DNA from: Alphaproteobacteria bacterium
GTDB taxonomy: Bacteria > Pseudomonadota > Alphaproteobacteria > Rhizobiales > Devosiaceae
NCBI GenBank assembly: GCA_024279575.1
Contig: JAJRRJ010000094.1
Coordinates: 1 to 15,622 of the forward strand
Direction of reading: 5' to 3'
Length of the DNA stretch: 15,622 nt
A program made the translations under genes and the position numbers. Positions 5,148 to 12,259 of this stretch are shown here, piece by piece. Under the pieces are notes generated by a model. It searched no databases. It was not told where the DNA came from and saw only the letters and a list, made by a program, of their open reading frames with translations. Numbering within the stretch: position 1 is the first letter of the stretch; each line of letters starts with the position of its first letter.

Positions 5148-6857
5148 TCAGACATATTGCTTTTTGACTGCCTTCCAGTTTTCAATAGTGGGAACTCCAC
5201 CGCGCTTGGTGTAGGCGCGCATGGGGAAATCCATATAGCGCGATTGCCAGTCCTGCTTTTGCGGCTGGCGCGTACCATCAAGATAGTCGGCAATGATTTT
5301 CTTTTGCACTTTGGCCGTTGCAGATATATTGCCATCGGCAACACGCTTGCCGCCAATATGTTTAAGCATGGCATTGATCGCTTCCTTGTCACGGTGCAGA
5401 TCAAGAAATATTTCATCGACTTGCCAATATTCTCCCATATCAGCGCTCAACAAATTACCAAGGGCTTCCACAAGTGCGCTTCCTGCTGGTAGCGTTTCAG
5501 CCACGACAAAAGTCAAAATGCGGATAACAGTTGCTTCATCCAGTTCAATCAGCTTGGCGAATATTTCATGAATATCATTTTGCCGTTGCCAGTCGTTTTT
5601 GGCAGGAACAATTGTATCGGCAACATCGTCTGACCAGCCCAGCAATTCGCGTACCCTTTGGCGTTCTTCTGCGAATTTGTTCTCGGCCTTGTTGGTTGCA
5701 AGGCTTTCTGCAATTGAATCGTTGTTTGCTTTTTGCGGGTCGGCATGAACTGTCCATCGATCTGAGCCTGCAATGATCTGTGCCACGGCCAAACGCAGGG
5801 CAATATCACTGTGGCCAAGCAATTCAGTTCGTACGGCAGAATGACGGTGAAGGTCGAGATAATTCTGCATTGGCTTGGTCAATTCTGGTCTAACATTGGC
5901 TGTAGTTTCTTCGCCATTGGCGACTTTCAGTTTGGCCTGTGCTTCCTTGCGGGGCAATTGACCTTCATAAAATGTCACCTCGCCATCATGCTTTGAGGCA
6001 ACATAAACCTTGCCGCCTTCCTCCTTGGTGGTATCGACATAATCATAGACAGGAAAATACTCCCCGACATCAAGAACGATAACGTCTTTCCAGCCATTGA
6101 TAAGATACTGTTCTTTAGCTTTGGCAATGGCTGTATTCTGCAACTCCCAAAACTTGCTGGCATCATCAAAATATTTATCATCACCAAACAGATCAGAAAC
6201 AATCCCACCCCGATAATTATCAAGGTCAAACAGCGCATTTTCGGTCGCGATATTTGCCCCGCCAAAAAGCCAGCTTTTTAGGGCATAGCCTTCTGGGGCT
6301 TGATCTTCCTCACTCTTGTAAAGTTCCAACCATGCTTTTTGCTGGCGTTTGCTTGCCATTGTGAGAATACGGATTGTCCCCGCATGAATATCACCGTTAC
6401 GATAGGCGGTAAGAATGGGGTTGATAAGGTTGGCAATCGCCAACCTTTGGGTAACAAGTCGTTCTGTAATGCCGAATTGACTGGCAATATCTTCCGCGCT
6501 CAACCCCTGCTTGGCCATTGCGGCAAATGCCTTGTACTGGTCAATTTCATCCATCGGCAAACGGGCGATATTTTCAGCCAAAGAGGCTTCAATCGCCTTG
6601 GCGTTGTCTTGCTCATCCATGATGATACAGGGAACGGGTTCAATTTCACCTTCTTCTGCCAGCTTCTCAAGCGCATGATAGCGGCGCTGTCCTGCAATGA
6701 TTTCAAAACCCCCGCAGTTCGGGCGCACCAAAAGCGGTTGCAATAATCCAAGCGAACGAATGCTTGGCAACAGGTCGGTAATTTCTTTACCACCTTTCTT
6801 GCGAACGTTGACGTTAGCGGTTTTCAGATTTTCGATATTAATATGTTGGAGTTTCAT
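5148..6857 (-). CDS. ParB/RepB/Spo0J-family protein without a ParA partner
   Basis: This 569-residue protein has the ParB N-terminal CTP-binding fold: FEIIAGQRRYHAL (about 51-63, box I 'GERRxRA') and ASLAENIARLPMDEIDQYKA (about 91-110, box II 'ENxxR'). A KorB/ParB helix-turn-helix follows (LSAEDIASQFGITERLVTQR, about 119-138). The remaining 400 residues form a long C-terminal region found in large plasmid/ICE ParB relatives and have no recognised domain. ParB proteins bind parS sites and spread as CTP-dependent clamps; normally ParA moves them, but no ParA is in the window. The protein may therefore act in gene control, copy stabilisation or protection of DNA. The gene follows ardC by 86 bases on the same strand, and AAGGAC 7 bases before ATG 6857 is its ribosome-binding site. 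Confidence 0.85.
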   Translation of the reverse strand: MKLQHINIENLKTANVNVRKKGGKEITDLLPSIRSLGLLQPLLVRPNCGGFEIIAGQRRYHALEKLAEEGEIEPVPCIIMDEQDNAKAIEASLAENIARLPMDEIDQYKAFAAMAKQGLSAEDIASQFGITERLVTQRLAIANLINPILTAYRNGDIHAGTIRILTMASKRQQKAWLELYKSEEDQAPEGYALKSWLFGGANIATENALFDLDNYRGGIVSDLFGDDKYFDDASKFWELQNTAIAKAKEQYLINGWKDVIVLDVGEYFPVYDYVDTTKEEGGKVYVASKHDGEVTFYEGQLPRKEAQAKLKVANGEETTANVRPELTKPMQNYLDLHRHSAVRTELLGHSDIALRLAVAQIIAGSDRWTVHADPQKANNDSIAESLATNKAENKFAEERQRVRELLGWSDDVADTIVPAKNDWQRQNDIHEIFAKLIELDEATVIRILTFVVAETLPAGSALVEALGNLLSADMGEYWQVDEIFLDLHRDKEAINAMLKHIGGKRVADGNISATAKVQKKIIADYLDGTRQPQKQDWQSRYMDFPMRAYTKRGGVPTIENWKAVKKQYV

Positions 6858-6909
6858 TGTTTTAGTCCTTTTTATAATGGTTTGAATTCAGTGCGTCATT
6901 GCACCGCCC

Positions 6910-6929
6910 AACGGCCTGTTAAGGCCGTT
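6910..6929 (-). promoter_or_regulatory. Hairpin between ardC and the parB-like gene
   Basis: AACGGCC (6910-6916) and GGCCGTT (6923-6929) form a 7-bp stem with a 6-base loop in the spacer between the two genes. There is no T-run after it on the minus strand. It may be an RNA-processing or stability element separating the two coding regions in one mRNA. Confidence 0.35.
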
Positions 6930-6943
6930 CTGCGGTAAAATGT

Positions 6944-7843
6944 TCACTCTGCGGCCTGTAGGGGTTCTTCTTCCTGCGCGATAAATTGCAGGGCATAATC
7001 AGCGGCTTTTTGGGCTTTGCTGGCGGCACTGATTACAAAGCTGTTGTCATTTCGAAGGGCTGACAGCCAGCCTTTGATATATTGAGCGTGATCTTCTCTT
7101 GGCTTGGCTTCCAATCCCAAAGCACCGCAGATCATGGCACTGCCAAGTTCGGCAACCAGTTCTTCAAAGGCATAGGACTTGTCGCCAAAATGGCCTGTCA
7201 TATCCCGCTTTAGGCGGTTGGCGTTGCCTGTTGAGTGGGTAATCTCATGGGCAAAAACGCTGTAATAATGTTCGGGCGAATGAAACTGTCCGAGTTCAGG
7301 CATACCGAAATGCTCACGAATGCCACCTGCATAATAGGCACGATCTGAAGGGCGAACGCGCAAGTTCTCTGCCTCCAGATAGCTGGTAACAAAATGTTCG
7401 GCCTCGGCAATCGGGTTATGGGATTTCAGCTTGTCTTTAAATTTCTGCTCGGCTTTTCTGGCGTGCTCGCCCTCAACTTGGGCAGAATTGAAAACCCGAA
7501 AATAGCGGGTCATAACGGCCTTGGTCTTATTTGTTCCTTGGCCATTGCATTCGCTTTCCTTGTCTGCGTCTCGGAAAAATTTCCAAAGCACCACGACTTG
7601 CGATTTCTCACCCTTCTTCACATTGCAACCATGCTGGCTCCATTGCTTGAATGTCGCCCAGATATTGGAATCAAAACCAGAATTAGAAAGCAGAACATGA
7701 TTGATACCGCGATAGGCCGTTCCCCTTAAATTGATTGGGGAATGACCGACACAAAACCAAGGCTTGTTGTAATCTTTGCAATCGACCTTCTCCAGTTGGT
7801 CAATGATCTGGTCTGTGACCATCTGATAAATCTTGTCTTTCAT
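6944..7843 (-). CDS. ardC: ArdC-type antirestriction protein (ssDNA-binding + metallopeptidase-like)
   Basis: This is a 299-residue protein. The N-terminal half is the ArdC/DUF1738 single-stranded-DNA-binding domain (INLRGTAYRGINHVLL near 37-52, IWATFKQWSQHGCNVKKGEK near 61-80, TRYFRVFNSAQ near 112-122). The C-terminal half is the zincin-like domain with HEITHSTG (HExxH at about 199-203) and YAFEELVAELGSAM, which supplies the third metal ligand. It ends in the family's usual DHAQYIKGWLSAL and SKAQKAADYA. ArdC (first known from pSA) protects incoming transferred DNA from host restriction. ATG 7843 was chosen because GGAG lies 8 bases before it; an in-frame ATG at 7855 has no ribosome-binding site. 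It precedes the parB-like gene, and the pair sits where early-entering DNA is expected. Confidence 0.92.
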   Translation of the reverse strand: MKDKIYQMVTDQIIDQLEKVDCKDYNKPWFCVGHSPINLRGTAYRGINHVLLSNSGFDSNIWATFKQWSQHGCNVKKGEKSQVVVLWKFFRDADKESECNGQGTNKTKAVMTRYFRVFNSAQVEGEHARKAEQKFKDKLKSHNPIAEAEHFVTSYLEAENLRVRPSDRAYYAGGIREHFGMPELGQFHSPEHYYSVFAHEITHSTGNANRLKRDMTGHFGDKSYAFEELVAELGSAMICGALGLEAKPREDHAQYIKGWLSALRNDNSFVISAASKAQKAADYALQFIAQEEEPLQAAE

Positions 7844-7866
7844 TTTTTTCTCCATAAATAGAAACT

Positions 7867-8034
7867 GGGTTGCGCATGAAACCCTGCTTCCGGTCGAGGA
7901 TGGAGATGGGAGGGGACAAGAAAAATCGATGCCGAGTGGTGCGGGCGCAGGCGTAGCCGAGCCACGGTCGGTGTCGCGGGTCTATGACCCATTTTACTTG
8001 TGGGGAGAAAGAGGCAAAGCCGCTTGGCTTCCCC
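7867..8034 (-). promoter_or_regulatory. Long structured leader of ardC
   Basis: The stretch before ardC has several hairpins: GGGTT/AACCC (7867-7871, 7880-7884); a long stem of 7927-7939 with 7962-7976 (9 bp including two wobbles, a 2-base bulge, then GTGG/CCAC); GGGTC/GACCC around 7978-7990; and GGGGA/TCCCC around 7999-8034. No gene is visible in it. It could be an mRNA leader, or a promoter that forms when the DNA is single-stranded, as reported for leading-region genes of F-like plasmids. Confidence 0.4.
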
Positions 8035-8040
8035 AATTCT

Positions 8041-8067
8041 AAAAAAAGAGGCGGCATATTTGCCGCC
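8041..8067 (-). terminator. Intrinsic terminator of the secreted-protein gene
   Basis: On the minus strand, GGCGGCA (8067-8061) and TGCCGCC (8056-8050) form a 7-bp stem with a 4-base loop, followed by CT and seven T (8047-8041). It lies about 45 bases past the stop at 8110. Confidence 0.85.
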
Positions 8068-8109
8068 ACCTTCTGTGATAGATATCCAAATGAATCTAAA
8101 TATTCAACG

Positions 8110-8759
8110 CTAATTATTACATGAGCAAAATCTATGAGCGTTCCAATGGGATGCTGAAGTTGTTGTTGGTGGTGCATACATACGGTAAAGGTTCCTAGAT
8201 GTAGTTGGACGATAAAGTATACATCCCACAGCAGCGTTTGAACCATCTGTAAAATAACTACTAAATGCTGCACCATGAGCAATGCCGAGAGCGGCAGCAA
8301 CTGCTATGCAATTATTGTGCCCTGCAACATGACCTATTCCACTTCCAGTATAGTTTCTTACTCCTGCAAGATCTGCCCCACCACGTCCTGCACAAGTAGT
8401 ATCGCAACTTTGCCCCTGAGCCCCATAATACCAGCAGTACCCCCCAACACTAACGCCACCACAAACCGGCGCACAATTTGCCGACGTGACACCGGTGGGG
8501 AGATTTTCAAGGAAGGAACTACCGCCCGTATGCCACTCCTTCGCCGACTTCGTCGGCACCATCATGTTGCCGCCCGCATTATTGGTAACGTCTTTACAGA
8601 CGCTAAATTCATCTATCGTGACCGTAGTACCGTTATTGACGACATAGCTATCGACGGCAAAGGCCGCCGATGGCAAAATCAACAGAAGGCATACAAGCGC
8701 CAGCAGGCGGCAGGCGACAGGCGACAGGCGACAGGCGACAGGCGACAGGCGACAGGCAT
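8110..8759 (-). CDS. Secreted cysteine-rich protein, phase-variable, presently out of frame
   Basis: The mature-protein frame encodes about 180 residues after a signal peptide (hydrophobic core LALVCLLLIL, cleavage at PSAAFA|VDSYV), with ten cysteines in a pattern NCAPVC, GYCWYY, SCDTTC, NNC, GC, CSC that suggests disulfides outside the cytoplasm. I recall such 'CWY..G..SC..C' domains in secreted or surface proteins but cannot name a family. In this frame no ATG or GTG lies between a TAA at 8761-8763 and a TTG at 8682, which is inside the signal core and too late. The only good start, ATG 8757-8759, abuts six perfect 7-bp repeats and is out of frame; it would stop after 26 codons. With seven copies it would read a 218-residue preprotein (37-residue signal peptide), with four 211, with one 204. 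So the copy here is OFF, or the assembly has miscounted the repeat. Confidence 0.75.
8702..8757. repeat. Heptanucleotide tandem repeat in the signal-peptide region
   Basis: Six perfect GACAGGC copies (8716-8757; GCCTGTC on the coding strand) are followed on their left by two degenerate copies, GGCAGGC (8709-8715) and AGCAGGC (8702-8708). The array begins directly at the ATG of the secreted-protein gene. A 7-base unit changes the frame with each copy gained or lost. Three units encode the heptad SPVACRL, so in-frame versions only lengthen the n-region of the signal peptide. Confidence 0.95.
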
Positions 8760-8887
8760 TTTAGGAAACTATAAAATTTACTTTTTATATGGAGCATCTT
8801 CTTACAAGACCATTGTACCATACTGGCCTAAAAGAAAAACAGTTTTCTGCAATTATACTGATGCCTGTGGATCAAATATCAGCCATT

Positions 8888-8907
8888 AAAAAGCAGCGGC
8901 CTGCCTT
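8888..8907 (-). terminator. Terminator-like hairpin upstream of the phase-variable gene
   Basis: On the minus strand AAGGCAG (8907-8901) and CTGCTTT (8896-8890) form a stem with one G-U pair and a 4-base loop, running into a row of T to 8888. It lies 130 bases before the ATG at 8759, downstream of a structured stretch, so it may end a small RNA or attenuate a leader. Confidence 0.5.
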
Positions 8908-8913
8908 CACTTC

Positions 8914-8984
8914 CTGTCAGGGACGGACACCCGAAGGGCTGAAACAACTGCGTTGGTTCGGTTCATGACAGCCCGCCCGGACAG
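8914..8984 (-). ncRNA. Candidate structured RNA or leader element
   Basis: Between 8760 and 9069 no gene is visible, but 8914-8984 can fold as a three-way junction. The closing stem is CTGTC (8914-8918) with GACAG (8980-8984). One arm is GGGCTG (8936-8941) with CAGCCC (8969-8974), holding CAAC/GTTG (8945-8948, 8952-8955); the other is CGG/CCG (8924-8926, 8931-8933). Followed on the minus strand by the hairpin and T-run at 8888-8907, it looks like a small RNA or attenuated leader about 100 bases long. No known riboswitch consensus was recognised, and the promoter is unclear. Confidence 0.35.
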
Positions 8985-9069
8985 CAAAATATTTGCGAAT
9001 CAAATGATAATGATTTTAAAGTAGCAAGCCTAAGCTATTTCCTATGGTAAATCGTACTGGACACTCCAG

Positions 9070-9582
9070 TTGTCAGATGAAAAAGACATCAATCAAAACT
9101 TCTCCAGACGAAACTGGGATGCGTTAAACAGTGCGGAAGCATTCAATGTTATCTGTCAAAACCGCCTGTTCCTGAAAGATGAACAGTCTCATATTCTAAA
9201 TATTGCCGCCTTGCGCCTGGGCGAAATTGGGGAATTTATAGCCACAAATTTCTTACAAAATCTGAGCATAAACCCTCATCCTGATGATCTTTTCCTTTGG
9301 GCCCGCATTCAGGCCGTTGCAGAAGGGCTGGTGTTTGCACCAGATGAAATCGGCGTCGCAATGGTTTTACCAGATGGCGAGCGAGTGGAAACTTATCGGG
9401 ACCAGGCCGTGTTTTTGTTCCGCTATTTTGCCAAGTGGTTTTTAGAGATCGCCAGGGATAATGTCAGCGGTGGTGAAGCCGTGGTGGCAGACCTTAAGGA
9501 AAGAGCATTTTTAGCAAATGATGTTGCAGATATTTTATTGATTGATTTAAAGGGGTCTATTGGTCAGGACGACAAGAAATGA
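9070..9582 (+). CDS. Hypothetical protein, acidic, soluble
   Basis: This 170-residue frame has no in-frame ATG near its beginning. TTG 9070 is taken as start because GGA lies 8 bases before it, a stop at 9031 closes the frame upstream, and the next ATG is almost 300 bases in. The protein is acidic and helical with no signal or membrane segment. It contains ALRLGEIGEFIATNFLQNL (about 47-65), VGVAMVLPDGERVETYRDQA-like text near 97-117 and a C-terminal LANDVADILLIDLKGSIG. I recognise no family. Its last 36 bases overlap the end of the convergent gene at 9547. The unusual start and unknown family keep confidence moderate, although frame length and composition look coding. Confidence 0.6.
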   Translation: MSDEKDINQNFSRRNWDALNSAEAFNVICQNRLFLKDEQSHILNIAALRLGEIGEFIATNFLQNLSINPHPDDLFLWARIQAVAEGLVFAPDEIGVAMVLPDGERVETYRDQAVFLFRYFAKWFLEIARDNVSGGEAVVADLKERAFLANDVADILLIDLKGSIGQDDKK

Positions 9583-10203
9583 ATAGTAAACAATAATCGC
9601 AACAGACCCGCCGCCAATTTTACCCAGAATACGCAACTGCATGCGCGGTTCTAGTTCCAAGTGTTTAATTACAAGATATTGAATAAACCGACTTCTGATT
9701 TTGTTTCTCGGTACACCGCCATATTCTGAAAATTTTTCCCGCAAATCAATAATGAAACGAAGTCGATGATCAAATGGTTCTCTGGTAATAAAACACTTGG
9801 AACAAGTTGGCATCTTTGTCCGCATGTGATGTCGTGTCTCCCATTTTACATCGCTCCCATCGTATTTTTCTTTTTTAGGTAACGCAGTTGTTGCAGTTGT
9901 GCGCTCATCCATCATTCCTGGGCATTCATTTACACATTTATATAAATCATCCCAGAAACAATGATTGGATGGAGGAATTGAATCTGGAACCAGAGTTACT
10001 TCTTCAAGAAAATCATCTTCCCCCATGCGGTTTCGCAACTTGTCAAAAATGCTTGCCACGCTCCGTTTTGACATACCCAGTGTTTTAGAAACGATTTCTG
10101 ACGGGTAACGATAAGAAAACATCCACAGCAAAGTCTTAAATTTTTCTTCTGAAATTTTCGATGACGCGTAGAGCGTATTGGTTTTTTTCTTTCGCGTGGA
10201 CAT
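9547..10203 (-). CDS. Unknown helix-turn-helix protein with cysteine pairs and a C-terminal hydrophobic segment
   Basis: This is a 218-residue protein. Residues 17-60 (ISEEKFKTLLWMFSYRYPSE, then LGMSKRSVASIFDKLRNRM) look like a helix-turn-helix of the kind found at the start of resolvases and IS1595-like transposases. Cysteine pairs follow, YKCVNECPG near 88-96 and TCSKCF near 132-137, which could bind zinc. The C-terminus is basic with a hydrophobic stretch, SVAIIVYYSFLVVLT (about 199-213), possibly a membrane anchor. No transposase catalytic triad is evident and no terminal repeats flank it, so an active insertion sequence is unlikely. It is convergent with, and overlaps by 36 bases, the gene ending at 9582. 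ATG 10203 is preceded by AAGCATCT, a weak ribosome-binding site. Confidence 0.55.
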   Translation of the reverse strand: MSTRKKKTNTLYASSKISEEKFKTLLWMFSYRYPSEIVSKTLGMSKRSVASIFDKLRNRMGEDDFLEEVTLVPDSIPPSNHCFWDDLYKCVNECPGMMDERTTATTALPKKEKYDGSDVKWETRHHMRTKMPTCSKCFITREPFDHRLRFIIDLREKFSEYGGVPRNKIRSRFIQYLVIKHLELEPRMQLRILGKIGGGSVAIIVYYSFLVVLTNRPL

Positions 10204-10356
10204 AGATGCTTCTCACAAAATGGCTGAATTCTTATTGTAAATCAATGAATTGCTAGATTCTAGTGACTTTGCTTCCTCAGATATTTTTGATTGTTGCCGA
10301 TTGCCAACTGATGCTCATTATAGGTGTCCACTGCAATTTTTCTAGAAGGCAACGCA

Positions 10357-11529
10357 ATGGACAACAGCAACAGACATAATAAACCCGTAAGACTTCCAGC
10401 TAAAAAGAAACCTGAATTTGACAGATGGGCTGTGCCATTGGGGGCAGCGATCTCCGGTGGATTGGTAGCGCTCGCTCTGCCCAACCTGATTGATGTTTCA
10501 GGGGTGTTAGGTATTGCGAAAGGTGGATTAATTGCTGTCGGGGCAACGCTTGCCGCTTACAGTGTCAATCGATTTGCCATCGATAAAGGAACCGAACTGG
10601 CTGCACGCGGTTTTATCACCGCAGGATTGGCAAGTGTACTATCGATGGCATTCGTCGGCGTGGCTTTCTTTGTCAGCACTTTTGCAGGCCTGACATTGCC
10701 AGATGTGGAAAAGCTCCGCCTTCAAGAACACGGGAATGCTTATGTACAATTTATCGGTGCGCGTAATATTAAAGCCACGGAAGCTGGGCGCACATTGCCG
10801 GTTGTTCGATCCATCAACCGTGACCTGTCTGCAAAAGCCGCCTGTGAAATCCGCGAGTCCTGCATATCAGAGCGCGGGAATGGCGGGCGGGGCACCGTGG
10901 CAAAAATACTGGAAGACCTGTCCGGTCGTGCCGACGTCATCACCGAACAACTGGAAGCGGGCGAAATCGCCCGTCAACAGACACTCGTGCAGCTCAATAA
11001 ACTGGTTGGTGAATACCAGAGCGTACTTGGTCAATCAGACAAATCCATCTGGCAGCGGCGCGCTGAATTGCAAGAGGTGGATGCCAGAATCAACCAGCTT
11101 ATCAGCAATCTGGATGAGGCCATTCCCGTTAGTTTCCTGCGCGCCTACGCGAATGAACTGGAAGCCCGCATTGCCATCCATGATCGCCCAGTCGCAACAA
11201 GACGCCTGAACACCCTTCTTGCAAAACATGGGCAAAGCCTGAATGCAGTATTGCAAACACTGGAAACAGGCAATCAGACACGGCCTCAATTTCCACCGCG
11301 CACGGGTGTTGGTGATACTTTTTCTTATCTCACTCACTTTGCGCCTATCGCCCTTTTAACCGCAGGCATCGAACTGGTTTGGCCGATCTGCCTGTGGGTT
11401 TACACGCTTCTATTTCTGCTCTGGAACAACCATCTGGTTGACCCAAGGCGTCCTGATGAACGTGCGCCCTCCCGGCCTCACTCTCATCGTCGCAGAAACA
11501 GGCCTGGGCCGGAAAGACAGGGCAAGTGA
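10357..11529 (+). CDS. Large membrane protein with central coiled-coil, conjugation operon
   Basis: This 390-residue protein starts at ATG 10357, where AGAAGG sits 6 bases upstream; a GTG at 10324 has no such site. Three hydrophobic segments lie near the N-terminus (about 25-43, 48-68 and 83-107), then a long soluble helical part (110-320, including KILEDLSGRADVITEQLEAG and QEVDARINQLISNLDEA), then a hydrophobic region (about 335-372, LLTAGIELVWPICLWVYTLL) and a very basic tail. The shape suggests an inner-membrane protein with an extended coiled-coil, a plausible scaffold for transfer or surface contact. I do not recognise the family. It opens the operon that leads to the coupling ATPase and overlaps the next gene by one base (TGATG). 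Confidence 0.7.
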   Translation: MDNSNRHNKPVRLPAKKKPEFDRWAVPLGAAISGGLVALALPNLIDVSGVLGIAKGGLIAVGATLAAYSVNRFAIDKGTELAARGFITAGLASVLSMAFVGVAFFVSTFAGLTLPDVEKLRLQEHGNAYVQFIGARNIKATEAGRTLPVVRSINRDLSAKAACEIRESCISERGNGGRGTVAKILEDLSGRADVITEQLEAGEIARQQTLVQLNKLVGEYQSVLGQSDKSIWQRRAELQEVDARINQLISNLDEAIPVSFLRAYANELEARIAIHDRPVATRRLNTLLAKHGQSLNAVLQTLETGNQTRPQFPPRTGVGDTFSYLTHFAPIALLTAGIELVWPICLWVYTLLFLLWNNHLVDPRRPDERAPSRPHSHRRRNRPGPERQGK

Positions 11530-11723
11530 TGAGCAATTTTTTCTTCGGGTTTTTCTTCGGCCTCATTGTGATCATGGTCGTGCTTAACCGCCATCCGGTT
11601 GCCCCGCTGATTATCGATGCTGAAGGCGGCAACATTGCAATGCGCTTTGTCGTTGATTGTAAAACCATTGGTGATGATGGCGTTCGTTGCACGCCCGACA
11701 TTAAGGAGATCAATGATGATTGA
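11529..11723 (+). CDS. Small single-span membrane protein
   Basis: This 64-residue protein starts at ATG 11529, which overlaps the previous stop as TGATG. Residues 3-21 (NFFFGFFFGLIVIMVVLN) are one hydrophobic span, followed by a short polar domain with two cysteines (VDCKTIGDDGVRC). It may be a small inner-membrane subunit with a periplasmic disulfide. No family is recognised. It overlaps the next gene by 11 bases, in keeping with the tightly packed operon. Confidence 0.6.
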   Translation: MSNFFFGFFFGLIVIMVVLNRHPVAPLIIDAEGGNIAMRFVVDCKTIGDDGVRCTPDIKEINDD

Positions 11724-12246
11724 TTTTGGCAATACGCCTGTCGGTGGCGGACTTATATTGGGCCTCATTGGTTATGCCACCATATCCGCGTTCATTATCG
11801 GGCCGCTTGTCGGTGAACGGACAATTGAAAAATCCGACTGGCCTCAGCAATGCAAAGCGATCATTCAAACTCAGTTAGAAGCGGACAGACCTGCCCCTGA
11901 GTTTACGCCAAGGCTGGATTGCAATTCTATCCTTGGAATGCTTGGTGCGGAAGGTCAGCAGATTTGTTCTCAGTACGGCAATCCTGAATTTATCCTGCCA
12001 ATGCTTGACCAGTTGCGCGAATTTCAACAGCGCAAAAATTCGTTGCAGGAAAAACGCCTTTCTCTGGCTGTGTCACAGGCAAACTCAAGATGCGACTGCG
12101 CCACTTCACTGACGCTGGAACAGCGCCGTATCCCGCTGGCTATTTATGCTGGCACAGCGCGGATTGTGACCCCGCCATCCATCAAGAACATCAATTCTGA
12201 ATTAGTGAGCGCACTGCAATCACCGCGCTGCGCCCGCATGCGTTGA
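11713..12246 (+). CDS. Membrane-anchored cysteine-containing protein, conjugation operon
   Basis: This 177-residue protein starts at ATG 11713 (AAGGAGATCA directly upstream). The same frame is open back to 11617, but there it covers the previous gene. Residues 12-33 form one membrane span (GLILGLIGYATISAFIIGPL). The rest is soluble with six cysteines (QQC, LDC, QIC, RCDC, RC) and a helical stretch LDQLREFQQRKNSLQEKRLS. An N-terminal anchor with a cysteine-bearing domain suggests an exported, disulfide-bonded subunit. The family is not recognised. The 11-base overlap with the preceding gene and a 13-base gap to the following one place it in the same operon. Confidence 0.65.
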   Translation: MMIDFGNTPVGGGLILGLIGYATISAFIIGPLVGERTIEKSDWPQQCKAIIQTQLEADRPAPEFTPRLDCNSILGMLGAEGQQICSQYGNPEFILPMLDQLREFQQRKNSLQEKRLSLAVSQANSRCDCATSLTLEQRRIPLAIYAGTARIVTPPSIKNINSELVSALQSPRCARMR

Positions 12247-12259
12247 AAGGAAAACAATA

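Noticed and set aside
6300..6746. 148-codon plus-strand frame
   Set aside because: It is antisense to the conserved ParB domain of the minus-strand gene; the real signal is on the minus strand.
8110..8250. Variable region of a diversity-generating retroelement
   Set aside because: No template repeat, reverse transcriptase or adenine-directed variation signal is visible in the window.
7800..8300. 166-codon minus-strand frame overlapping ardC start
   Set aside because: It spans a terminator and the ardC leader and overlaps two better-supported genes in another frame.
8702..8757. CRISPR array
   Set aside because: The unit is 7 bases with no spacers; it is a simple tandem repeat.
8275..8889. 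204-codon plus-strand frame across the repeat array
   Set aside because: It is antisense to the cysteine-rich secreted protein, has repeat-derived composition (many Arg, Gln and Thr) and no ribosome-binding site; a terminator in the opposite direction supports the minus-strand gene.
8999..9020. Fur-box-like AT-rich site (ATGATAATGATT)
   Set aside because: Only about half of the 19-base consensus fits and no iron-related gene is nearby; the similarity is probably chance in AT-rich DNA.
9547..10203. Insertion sequence
   Set aside because: The helix-turn-helix is transposase-like, but no terminal inverted repeats, target duplication or catalytic acidic triad were found.
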